DNA from: Candidatus Krumholzibacteriia bacterium
Lineage (GTDB): Bacteria; Krumholzibacteriota; Krumholzibacteriia; WVZY01; JAKEHA01
Assembly: GCA_029865265.1 (NCBI GenBank)
Contig: JAOUHG010000001.1
Span: 242,184-306,183 of the forward strand
Length of the DNA stretch: 64,000 nt
Direction of reading: 5' to 3'
Shown here: positions 56,256 to 64,000 of the stretch, in pieces
Numbering within the stretch: the first letter of the stretch is position 1
Layout of the letters: every line of letters begins with the position of its first letter
The notes under the pieces: generated by a model
Database searches by the model: none
Seen by the model: only the letters and a program-made list of their open reading frames with translations
Told to the model about the DNA's origin: nothing
Translations under genes and position numbers: made by a program

Positions 56256-56882
56256 ATGATCCTCGACCCGGCCCAGATGTCCCGCGCGGAGTTCTACCCG
56301 TGGATGATCCGCTGCATCGTTCCGCGTCCCATAGCGTGGGTGTCGTCGATCTCGCGCGAGGGGGTTCACAACCTCGCACCCTTCTCGTTCTTCACCGGTG
56401 TTTCCACCGAGCCGCCCACGCTGTGCTTCGTCCCGGGCTGGGACTCCGCGAGGAACACCAAGAAGGACACGCTGCTCAACATCGAGGCGACGGGGGAGTT
56501 CGTGGTGAATGTGGTTCCGGATCACCTCGCCGAGCAGATGAACGATACCGCCACGGAGTTTCCGCACGGTGTGAGCGAGTTCGAGCGCGTGCGGCTGACA
56601 CCCGCGCCGGCGGAGCGGGTGAAAGCCCCGCGGCTGGCGGAGTCGCCGGTGCATTTCGAATGCGAGCGCTACCAGATCGTACAGGTGGGGCCGGATGGTC
56701 CGGGTGGTGGCTGGCTGGTGATCGGCAAGATCCTCCTGCTGCACGTGGACGAGAGCATTCTCACCGATGGCAAGGTGGACTACGAACGCTTCCATCCCGT
56801 GGGTCGCCTGGGTGGCATGGAGTACGCGAACATCCGCGAACGCTTCGTGATGCTGCGCAAGAAGTACGTGCCCGGGTCGTGA
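56256..56882 (+). CDS. Flavin reductase-like FMN-binding protein
   Basis: 208 aa. The flavin-reductase-like split barrel shows CIVPRPIAWVSSISREGVHNLAPFSFFTGVSTEPPTLCF, TKKDTLLNIEATGEFVVNVVP and a FMN-contact segment. These proteins bind FMN and either supply reduced flavin to a monooxygenase or act alone. It follows hmgA by 13 bases, and similar proteins occur near aromatic degradation genes, so a link to ring breakdown is plausible but not shown. Its stop overlaps the start of the next gene by one base. Confidence 0.87.
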   Translation: MILDPAQMSRAEFYPWMIRCIVPRPIAWVSSISREGVHNLAPFSFFTGVSTEPPTLCFVPGWDSARNTKKDTLLNIEATGEFVVNVVPDHLAEQMNDTATEFPHGVSEFERVRLTPAPAERVKAPRLAESPVHFECERYQIVQVGPDGPGGGWLVIGKILLLHVDESILTDGKVDYERFHPVGRLGGMEYANIRERFVMLRKKYVPGS

Positions 56883-58786
56883 TGCGATTGCGCTGGTGCG
56901 TGCCCGTGATTGCCGGGGCGCTCGCACTCGCGACCCTCGCGTGCGACAACGGCGGGAGTCCCGCCAAACCCGTCGTCCCTCCCCCGCCCGCCTGCCCGTC
57001 CCTCGAAGACTTCCTGCACACCGTGGCCATCGGCCGCGCACCGGGTGGCGTGCTGGGTGCGGCGGTATCCGGCGACGTGGCCTTCGCGGCGGCCGGCGCC
57101 GACGGCGTTCGCATATTCGACATGTCCGATCCGGCCGACGTCCGCCTGCTCACCACCATTCCCATTACCGATGCACGAGGCGTGGACGTGGAGGGAACGA
57201 TGCTCTACGTGGCGGCGGCGAACGACGGGTTGATACTCGTGGACGTTACCAACCCGTCCGCGGCGGTCGTCGTGGGCGACGCGGACCTGCCGGGGTGCAC
57301 GGTGGACGTGGATGCGGCGGGAACGCACGCGTACGTTGCCAACGACGACATCGGCCTTGCCATCGTCGACGTGTCAAACCCGGCGATGCCGGTGGTGCGC
57401 GGCATCGAGAACACACCGGGGCGGGCGGTGGCGGTGGCCGCAAGCGAGCCCCTTGTGTTCGTGGCGGACGAGTTGAACGGGCTGCGCATCGTGAACGCGG
57501 CCGACCCGGCGGCGCCGTTCATTGTGAAGACGGTGGCGATGCCGGGAGCGGCCAGGGGTGTTGCCGTGAGCGGCGACATCGTTGCGGTGGCGGCGCGCGA
57601 GGGAAAACTGCAACTGGTGGATGCGAGCCTCCCCGGCTTCGCGTCCATCGTGGGCTCGTACCCGACGTCGCGCGATGCGCTCTCGGTGGCGCTGTCGGGG
57701 ACGGTGGCGTTCGTGGCCCAGGGCTCGGGCGGCATCGAGGTGGTGGATATCGCCACGCCGGCGTCTCCGGTCCGCATGCAGAGCATCGGCACGGCGAGCA
57801 TCACGCGCGACGTGGCGGTGTTCGGCAAACAGCTGGCGGTTGCCGAGGATCTCTCCGGGGTGCGCGTGGTGTCGATTGCCACACCGGCCTCGCCCGCCAT
57901 CGACGCGTACCTGCCCGGCGGGAACATCCAGGCGGTGGTGGCCATGGGCGACCTGCTGGTTGTGGCGGACGCAAGCTTCGGGCTGCGCGTGTTCGACCCC
58001 GCCACGCGCGGCGTCATTGGAGAAATTGCGATCGCCGGCTTTTCGCGGGACCTCGCCGTGGCGGATTCGATTGCCTACGGGGCGGGCGATGGCAACGTGC
58101 CCGTGGTCGACCTGCGCGACCCCACGCAGCCGGTGGCGCTTCCCGCCATTGCCGCGGGGGGACCATTTGACGGCGTGGCGGTGACCGATGCGTTCATCTA
58201 CCTGCTCGCGAGCACCGGCACGCTGGTGGAGCAACGGCTCGACGGCACCGGTGTGCCGCGCACGCTGGTCATCAACGGTCCCTATCTCCCCTCGCTCAGA
58301 ATCGAGGACCCGTACGTCTACCTGCCGGACCGGCAGGGTTCGTTGTACGCGGTGGTCCGTTCCACCATGCGACTCGCCTCGGTCATTCCCATGGGGGCTT
58401 CGGCCGAGCGGGTCGTGTTCCGCCGCACCGACGGGCCCTTCGGTCCGGTGGTGCGCGGCTGGGTGGCGGAATCCGGGCTCACCAATGGCAGGGCGGCGCT
58501 CGAGGTGTACAACTTTGCCGACATCATCTTTCCAACGCTGGTGGGAACGGTGCCGTGTGGCGGCGGCGCGGTGGACGTGGCGTTTGCCGGTGCGTACGTG
58601 GCCGTCGCCGAGGGCAGCGACGGGTGCGAGATCTTCCAGCTCACGGGAGAAACCACCGCGCGGCCGGTGGGCTACTTCCCCGAAACTGCCCTGCGCGTGG
58701 CATCGTTCGGCGACGGTTTCGCCGTGGCCGCGGGTGCGTCGGGGCTGTTGTTGATCGGCCTCGATGGCTGCTGGTCAGCCCGCTGA
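56882..58786 (+). CDS. LVIVD-repeat beta-propeller lipoprotein
   Basis: 634 aa. A lipoprotein signal peptide ends LATLACDN, with Cys21 as the lipid site. A proline-rich linker ([11 protein letters not shown]) follows. The rest is some 12 to 14 LVIVD repeats of about 42 residues, with motifs such as [48 protein letters not shown] and [19 protein letters not shown] repeats form beta-propellers on the cell surface, of unknown function. The start overlaps the flavin-reductase stop, so it is co-translated with it. No FlgD sorting domain is present; the lipid anchor may replace it. Confidence 0.83.
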   Translation: MRLRWCVPVIAGALALATLACDNGGSPAKPVVPPPPACPSLEDFLHTVAIGRAPGGVLGAAVSGDVAFAAAGADGVRIFDMSDPADVRLLTTIPITDARGVDVEGTMLYVAAANDGLILVDVTNPSAAVVVGDADLPGCTVDVDAAGTHAYVANDDIGLAIVDVSNPAMPVVRGIENTPGRAVAVAASEPLVFVADELNGLRIVNAADPAAPFIVKTVAMPGAARGVAVSGDIVAVAAREGKLQLVDASLPGFASIVGSYPTSRDALSVALSGTVAFVAQGSGGIEVVDIATPASPVRMQSIGTASITRDVAVFGKQLAVAEDLSGVRVVSIATPASPAIDAYLPGGNIQAVVAMGDLLVVADASFGLRVFDPATRGVIGEIAIAGFSRDLAVADSIAYGAGDGNVPVVDLRDPTQPVALPAIAAGGPFDGVAVTDAFIYLLASTGTLVEQRLDGTGVPRTLVINGPYLPSLRIEDPYVYLPDRQGSLYAVVRSTMRLASVIPMGASAERVVFRRTDGPFGPVVRGWVAESGLTNGRAALEVYNFADIIFPTLVGTVPCGGGAVDVAFAGAYVAVAEGSDGCEIFQLTGETTARPVGYFPETALRVASFGDGFAVAAGASGLLLIGLDGCWSAR

Positions 58787-58806
58787 AGCGGTTTCCCCAC
58801 AACAGG

Positions 58807-58835
58807 TTGCACGCGCGGGCGCGCCGTGGTACGTT
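58807..58835 (+). promoter_or_regulatory. Promoter of acnA
   Basis: TTGCAC (58807-58812), 17 bases, TACGTT (58830-58835); AAGGAGG follows at 58852-58858. The -10 match is modest. Confidence 0.5.
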
Positions 58836-58860
58836 TATCGGTACCGCTAATAAGGAGGAC

Positions 58861-61551
58861 ATGGTGCGCTTCGACCCCGAGAAATTCCGTGAGTCAATCC
58901 GCCACAGCAGTGGTGACGTTTCCATCTTCAATCTTCCCAGACTTGCCAGGGAAAACGGCGCGGACCTGGCGCGTCTGCCGTACTCCATTCGCGTGCTCCT
59001 CGAGAGCGCCATTCGCAACAACGACAACTTCAAGGTGAGCGACGACGACGTCGACCGCCTGCTCAACTGGAGTCCCAACACCGCCGGCGACGTGGAGATT
59101 GCGTTCAAGCCCGCGCGCGTGATTCTGCAGGACTTCACCGGTGTGCCCGCGGTGGTGGACCTGGCCGCGATGCGCGCCGCCATGCACCGCATGGGGAAGG
59201 ACTACAAGCAGATCAACCCGCTGGTGCCGTGCGATCTGGTGGTGGATCACTCGGTGCAGGTGGATGCGTGGGCGTCGCCGGATGCGTTGCGCATCAACTC
59301 GACGCTCGAGTTCGAGCGCAACCGCGAGCGCTACGAGTTTCTCAAGTGGGGACAGAAGGCGTTCCAGGACTTCCGCGTGGTTCCCCCCGCGACCGGCATC
59401 GTGCACCAGGTGAACCTGGAGTACCTGGCGCGTGGCGTGTTTGTTGAGAAGGGCGTTGCCTATCCCGACAGCCTCGTGGGCACCGACAGCCACACCACCA
59501 TGATCAACGGCCTCGGCATCGTGGGCTGGGGCGTGGGCGGTATCGAGGCGGAGGCCGTCATGCTGGGCGAGCCCATCAACATGGTGATGCCGCACGTGGT
59601 TGGCTTCCGCTTTACCGGTGCGCTCAAGGAGGGCATCACCGCCACCGACCTGGTGCTCACGGTTACGCAGATTCTGCGCAAGAAGGGCGTGGTGGGGAAG
59701 TTCGTGGAGTTCTTTGGTGCGGGGCTCGCGTCCATGACGCTCCCGGACCGCGCCACCATCGCCAACATGTCGCCCGAGTACGGCGCCACCATGGGCTACT
59801 TCCCGGTGGACAAGGAGACGCTGCGCTATTACCGCCTCACCGGGCGCGACAACAAGCACGTGGATTTCATCAGCGAGTACCACAAGGCGCAGGGCATGTT
59901 CTTTACGCCCGGCGAGCCGGAGCCGGAGTACTCGGAGATCGTGGAACTTGATCTCTCCACGGTGGAGCCGTCGGTGGCGGGGCCCAAACGCCCGCAGGAC
60001 CGCATTCCGGTGAAGAGCCTGCATCAGGCCTTCGACGACGCCATGCAGAAGGGCGTGAAGGAAGGCGGCTTTGGTGTGGAGGCCAGCGAGCGCTCGCGCA
60101 AGGTCAAGGTGGACCTGGACGGCGGCGCCGAGATGACGCACGGGTCCACCGTGATCGCGGCCATTACCTCCTGCACGAACACGTCGAATCCGTACGTGAT
60201 GGTGGGTGCCGGGCTGGTGGCCAAGAAGGCCGTCGAGCGCGGCATGCACGTGAAGCCGTACGTAAAGACGTCGCTCGCACCCGGTTCGCCCGTGGTGAGC
60301 GAGTATCTCGACGAGAGCGGCCTGCAGCACTACCTGGACGAACTCGGCTTCGAGGTGGTGGGCTACGGTTGCACCACCTGCATCGGCAACAGCGGCCCGC
60401 TGCCCGACGTGGTGGCATCGGCCATCGAAGAAGGCTCGCTGGTGGCGGCGGCGGTCTTGAGCGGTAACCGTAACTTCGAGGGGCGCGTGCATCCGCTCAC
60501 CCGCGCCAACTACCTGGCCAGTCCACCGCTGGTGGTGGCGTATGCCCTGGCCGGAACCATGGACATCAACCTGGACACCGATCCCATTGGCAACGACGAC
60601 AAGGGGGCGCCCGTGTATCTCAAGGACATCTGGCCCACCACCGCCGAGGTGAGCGACGTGGTGACCAAAGTGGTCAAGGCCAAGTCGTTCCAGGACCGCT
60701 ACGCCGACGTGTTCAAGGGCAACGAGAACTGGAATGCCATCAAGAGCGTGGAGTCTGACCTGTACGCGTGGAACGACAAGAGCACGTACGTGCGCGAGCC
60801 GTCGTTCTTTGAAGGCACGGACAAGACGCCCGCGCCCATCGCGCCGGTGTCCGGGCTGCGCGTGCTCGCGCTGTTGGGAGATTCCGTGACCACGGATCAT
60901 ATTTCGCCGGCCGGATCGATTGCGCAAAAGTCGCCCGCGGCAAAGTACCTCATGGAGCACGGCGTTCAACCCAAGGACTTCAACTCATACGGCTCGCGGC
61001 GCGGCAACCACGAGGTGATGGTGCGCGGCACGTTTGCCAACATCCGCCTGCGCAACCGCCTGGTACCCGGCTCCGAAGGCACATGGACCCGGTGCTTCCT
61101 CAACGGCGAGGAGATGACCATCTACGACGCGTCGGTCAAGTACATGGCCGCTGGCGTTCCGCTGATGGTGCTCGCCGGCAAGGAATACGGGTCGGGATCG
61201 TCGCGCGACTGGGCCGCCAAGGGCCCGGCGCTGCTGGGTATCCGCGTGGTCATCGCCGAGTCGTATGAGCGCATCCACCGCAGCAACCTGGTGGGCATGG
61301 GCATCCTGCCGCTGCAGTTCGTGGAGGGTGAGAACGTGGAGTCGCTGGGGCTCAAGGGCGACGAGACTTTCGACGTGGCCGATCTGTCGGACGATATCAA
61401 ACCTGGTGCCATGGTGACGGTCACGGCGAAGCCCGCGAGTGGCGCGCCGAAATCGTTCAAGGCGCACGTGCGCATCGACACGCCGGTCGAGGTTCAGTAC
61501 TACCGCAACGGCGGGATTCTCCGCACGGTGCTGCGGAGGCTCGCGGAGTAG
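58861..61551 (+). CDS. acnA: Aconitate hydratase A
   Basis: 896 aa, the normal length of the AcnA/IRP1 class. The 4Fe-4S ligands are Cys438 (TSCTNTSNP), Cys504 and Cys507 ([11 protein letters not shown]). Active-site blocks are complete: [62 protein letters not shown] and [15 protein letters not shown]. It interconverts citrate and isocitrate in the TCA cycle. A strong AAGGAGG sits two to eight bases from the ATG. A kinase-like gene begins six bases after its stop, so it may be read through. Confidence 0.95.
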   Translation: MVRFDPEKFRESIRHSSGDVSIFNLPRLARENGADLARLPYSIRVLLESAIRNNDNFKVSDDDVDRLLNWSPNTAGDVEIAFKPARVILQDFTGVPAVVDLAAMRAAMHRMGKDYKQINPLVPCDLVVDHSVQVDAWASPDALRINSTLEFERNRERYEFLKWGQKAFQDFRVVPPATGIVHQVNLEYLARGVFVEKGVAYPDSLVGTDSHTTMINGLGIVGWGVGGIEAEAVMLGEPINMVMPHVVGFRFTGALKEGITATDLVLTVTQILRKKGVVGKFVEFFGAGLASMTLPDRATIANMSPEYGATMGYFPVDKETLRYYRLTGRDNKHVDFISEYHKAQGMFFTPGEPEPEYSEIVELDLSTVEPSVAGPKRPQDRIPVKSLHQAFDDAMQKGVKEGGFGVEASERSRKVKVDLDGGAEMTHGSTVIAAITSCTNTSNPYVMVGAGLVAKKAVERGMHVKPYVKTSLAPGSPVVSEYLDESGLQHYLDELGFEVVGYGCTTCIGNSGPLPDVVASAIEEGSLVAAAVLSGNRNFEGRVHPLTRANYLASPPLVVAYALAGTMDINLDTDPIGNDDKGAPVYLKDIWPTTAEVSDVVTKVVKAKSFQDRYADVFKGNENWNAIKSVESDLYAWNDKSTYVREPSFFEGTDKTPAPIAPVSGLRVLALLGDSVTTDHISPAGSIAQKSPAAKYLMEHGVQPKDFNSYGSRRGNHEVMVRGTFANIRLRNRLVPGSEGTWTRCFLNGEEMTIYDASVKYMAAGVPLMVLAGKEYGSGSSRDWAAKGPALLGIRVVIAESYERIHRSNLVGMGILPLQFVEGENVESLGLKGDETFDVADLSDDIKPGAMVTVTAKPASGAPKSFKAHVRIDTPVEVQYYRNGGILRTVLRRLAE

Positions 61552-61557
61552 CGCCGG

Positions 61558-64000
61558 GTGCAGCCCCTCGGCGATCGCTACGACGTCATTGCCCCCATCG
61601 GGGCCGGGACGGCGGCGAACGTCTTTCGCGTGCGCGACCGGCGCAGCGGGGTGGTTCGCGCCGCCAAGGTGCTCAAGCCCGAGAACGCGCGCGTTCCTGA
61701 AACCCTCGCGCGCTTCGAGGACGAGTACCGCATCCTGCGCACCCTGCACCACCCGCACCTCCCCGAGGTCTACGACTACGGCTGGACCCACGACGGCGGG
61801 CGCTTTCTCGTCATGGAACTCGTGGACGGGGAGCCGCTGGACGCGTACTTCCGCGCGCGCCCGCGCGAGCTGTGGGTGATCCTCTACCAGCTGTGCGAGA
61901 TCCTCACCTTCATTCACAACCACGCGCTGCTGCACCAGGACATCAAGCCGTCCAACATTCTCGTCATGCGAACCTCCGCCTTCGGCGAGGAGATCCCGCT
62001 CGTCAAACTCATCGACTTTGGTGTCACGTATCGCCGCGACATGGGCGAGCGCGTGCAGATGGTGGGCACCCCGGAGTACATGGCGCCGGAGGTGGCGCTG
62101 GGCGAGGCGCCGCTGACGCGCGCGGTCGACTACTACAGCCTCGGCATCGTTCTGTACGAGCTGCTGGTGGGACGAACCCCCTTCAGCGGCACGGCCACGG
62201 AGGTGCTGCGCGCGCACATCGACCAGACCCCCGTGATCGAAGAGGAAGAACTTGAGTTTGCCGAGTTCTACCCGCACATACGCGGGTTGCTGACCCGGGA
62301 CAAGCGCGTGCGCCTGGAAGCGTTCGAGGAGTTGCGGCGTGCAGTCGTGACGCGCCTCACCGGGGGCATCGACGCGCTCGACGGGGCGTACGGCGCCGCG
62401 CGCATCGAGTCGCTGGGTGTCATGGGAAAGAAGCGCGAGTTGCGGGAGTTCCTGGATGCCACATTGCCGCGCGACGGCGTGGCGGCGCCGGAGCACGTTT
62501 CCGTTTTCGGCCAGCCGCAATCCGGCCGCAATCATTTTCTGGACGCCGCACGCGCCGAGTGGCGGACTGCGGGGGTGGCGTCGTGGCGTCTCGGGGATGA
62601 GAGCGATGCAGCGTGGCTGTTGAACCGGCCCCTCGCTGCCACCTCGCCGCCAACCGAGAAGGACTTCGAGCAGGCGTGGAACCGCGTGGAACAGGCCGCA
62701 CAGGCCGGACCAGTGTGGATTGTGGCGTGCGGGGAGCTTTCCGAGGATGAAGCGCGCCTGTACGAATACTTCGAGACCGGCAGGACCCTCGGCGGCCCCG
62801 GGGTTCGGCGCAATGTCGGATTCGTGACCGCCACCGAGGCTGATCGCGGGCGCCTCGATGTGGAGAGCGACGAAGGCGTGCGTATCACGCTTCCAACGCT
62901 GTGTGCCGACGATGTAGGCCCCATCGTGGACGCTTTCCGCGGCGAGATGTTGCGCACTGCGGATGCGCAACTGATCGAAGACCTCATCGAGGACTCGCGC
63001 GTGTCCGGTGAGATCATGATGTTGTTGCGCCGGCTGATCGCCGAGGGTGGACTGCGCTTTGAAGCGCAGCGCTGGCGGGTGGTGCCGGACAAGGCGCGCG
63101 CCATTGCACGCGAGCCGGCGCCGGGCGGAGGACGTCTGGTGCTTCCGCTCTCGTCCGTGCAGACACGTGTGATGATCACTCTGGCGTCGCATCCCGGACC
63201 GGTGCCGGTGGGGTGGATTCCGGGGATCTCCGGGCTGGGTGACGGTGATGCCGCCACGGTGCTGCACGACCTGCGCCTGCGCCACCTGCTGGAGCCGGTG
63301 GACGTCAATGGTTCCCCCGCGGTACGGACGACGAGCCGCGCGGTGGAACAGGCGGTGCTGCGGGAGGCGGATGAACAGCAACTTAAATCCATCCACGCAC
63401 GCTACGCGGAGCGCCTGGCCGCACGGGCCGTTTCATCCACCGACGACCTGCGCGCGCTGGCAACCCACCTGGAGAAGAGCGGCGACGAGCGCGCGGCGTA
63501 CCTTACACGGCGCCGCTTGTTTGTTGATCTCTGGAAGCGCCGCGCGTATGGGGAAGTGGAGCATGTGTGCCGCGAGGCGCTGTCGCGAGAGGACCTTCGC
63601 TTCGGACTGGCGCGGGCCTACCTGCGCGAGCTCGTGAGTGTGCTGTGGGCCCAGAACCTCACCGCGCCCGCGTATCACGACATGAAGGCGTTCGGGGAGC
63701 GGTTCGGCGAAGTGCCGAAGGGACTGCTACCGAAGTACGCGCGCGGACTGATGGACGCACTGGGCCCAAAGGAGGGACTGGCGTTCATCGAAGCCGCGCT
63801 CAAGAATGCACCAAAGACCAGCAAGGCGCTGGTGGCTCGACTCCAAGTCGAGCACATGCTCGCCCTGTACAACATGAGTCTGCACAAGGTCGGCCTGAAG
63901 GTTGCCGCCCGGGTGCAACGGCAAGCGCATCGACTGACACCGCGAGAGCAGTGCAGACTGGCAATCTACTGGGCACTGCTGCAGCCTGGACTGGCGACAC
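61558..64000 (+). CDS. Ser/Thr kinase with degenerate AAA/STAND region, 3' end outside window
   Basis: At least 814 residues from the GTG at 61558; the frame is open to the right edge. Residues 1-265 are a Hanks-type kinase: PIGAGTAANVFRVR, AAKVLK with the ATP Lys, LLHQDIKPSNIL (HQD in place of HRD), LIDFGVTYRR, GTPEYMAPEVAL. The DFG Asp and catalytic Asp are kept, so activity is plausible. From about 300 an AAA/STAND-like region begins at VFGQPQSGRNHFLDAA, a Walker A lacking its Lys. The remainder is helical with repeat character (about 600-814). This resembles PknK-type kinase-ATPase regulators. It starts six bases after acnA with no clear ribosome binding site. Confidence 0.8.
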   Translation, partial: MQPLGDRYDVIAPIGAGTAANVFRVRDRRSGVVRAAKVLKPENARVPETLARFEDEYRILRTLHHPHLPEVYDYGWTHDGGRFLVMELVDGEPLDAYFRARPRELWVILYQLCEILTFIHNHALLHQDIKPSNILVMRTSAFGEEIPLVKLIDFGVTYRRDMGERVQMVGTPEYMAPEVALGEAPLTRAVDYYSLGIVLYELLVGRTPFSGTATEVLRAHIDQTPVIEEEELEFAEFYPHIRGLLTRDKRVRLEAFEELRRAVVTRLTGGIDALDGAYGAARIESLGVMGKKRELREFLDATLPRDGVAAPEHVSVFGQPQSGRNHFLDAARAEWRTAGVASWRLGDESDAAWLLNRPLAATSPPTEKDFEQAWNRVEQAAQAGPVWIVACGELSEDEARLYEYFETGRTLGGPGVRRNVGFVTATEADRGRLDVESDEGVRITLPTLCADDVGPIVDAFRGEMLRTADAQLIEDLIEDSRVSGEIMMLLRRLIAEGGLRFEAQRWRVVPDKARAIAREPAPGGGRLVLPLSSVQTRVMITLASHPGPVPVGWIPGISGLGDGDAATVLHDLRLRHLLEPVDVNGSPAVRTTSRAVEQAVLREADEQQLKSIHARYAERLAARAVSSTDDLRALATHLEKSGDERAAYLTRRRLFVDLWKRRAYGEVEHVCREALSREDLRFGLARAYLRELVSVLWAQNLTAPAYHDMKAFGERFGEVPKGLLPKYARGLMDALGPKEGLAFIEAALKNAPKTSKALVARLQVEHMLALYNMSLHKVGLKVAARVQRQAHRLTPREQCRLAIYWALLQPGLAT

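Noticed and set aside
58894..60969. 691-codon leftward open frame
   Set aside because: Antisense to aconitase in a GC-rich frame; no motif.
60985..63396. 803-codon leftward open frame
   Set aside because: Antisense to the end of acnA and to the kinase, both of which have clear family motifs.

Overview
This is a GC-rich chromosomal window with about 50 protein-coding genes at ordinary bacterial density. It holds no rRNA, tRNA, CRISPR array, insertion sequence or phage module that I can see. Three secreted proteins (3851-6241, 16781-18193, 53306-54985) end in a FlgD/Ig-like C-terminal sorting domain; two carry N-x-x-PNPFNPSTT and end in TRKMVLLK. With TonB receptors, abundant beta-barrel and beta-propeller proteins and a largely oxidative metabolism, this suggests a didermic bacterium of the Fibrobacteres-Chlorobi-Bacteroidetes side, most like Candidatus Eisenbacteria. 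The taxon is inferred from these signatures, not from a marker gene.

Layout. 1-3747: end of a TauE/SafE permease, an M24 peptidase, a secreted SRPBCC protein, a DinB protein and an RlmL-type RNA methyltransferase. 3851-6673: a large sorted protein with a defective metallopeptidase motif, then ArfB. 6670-10426: a regulatory block with an RsbW-like kinase, a STAS antagonist, an ECF sigma factor, its membrane anti-sigma factor, and a membrane-anchored protein made of about 33 twelve-residue repeats. 10563-15500: a peptidase/propeller/barrel protein, a PrsW protease and an outer-membrane protein. 15528-16522: an HNH nuclease pseudogene. 16781-20542: a vitamin B12 uptake unit with promoter, cobalamin riboswitch, TonB receptor and a sorted beta-propeller that looks like a BtuG counterpart. 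20557-26656: DinB, an AHSA1/ArsR pair with an operator-rich promoter, an NTF2-like protein, a Ser/Thr kinase with TPRs, pirin and a methyltransferase. 26653-30819: arsenate reductase, a heavy-metal P-type ATPase and a CPA2 antiporter. 30839-35052: Rrf2 regulator, two universal stress proteins and a second TonB receptor, read leftward from one promoter with a palindromic operator. 35153-41460: a GcvT-family protein with two CrtI-like oxidoreductases, a SET-domain protein and FbaB aldolase. 41481-49994: a small barrel protein, AI-2E permease, SppA, an MSOX/SolA-like oxidase, a secreted protein, an amidohydrolase, AmrS and a DmeF-like CDF exporter. 50008-61551: a DUF1254 lipoprotein, tyrosine catabolism (hppD, hmgA) with a sorted protein between them, a flavin reductase, an LVIVD-repeat lipoprotein and aconitase. 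61558-64000: a kinase/ATPase protein running off the edge.

Many intergenic regions hold sigma70-like promoters (TTGnnn, 17-18 bp, TAnnnT). A second recurring arrangement puts a -10-like hexamer 6-9 bases before a start codon that has no ribosome binding site, suggesting leaderless mRNAs. The observations most worth following are the 12-residue-repeat protein beside the ECF sigma factor, the B12 unit with a (CG)5 tract that puts the receptor's signal peptide out of frame, and the GcvT/CrtI/CrtI set.
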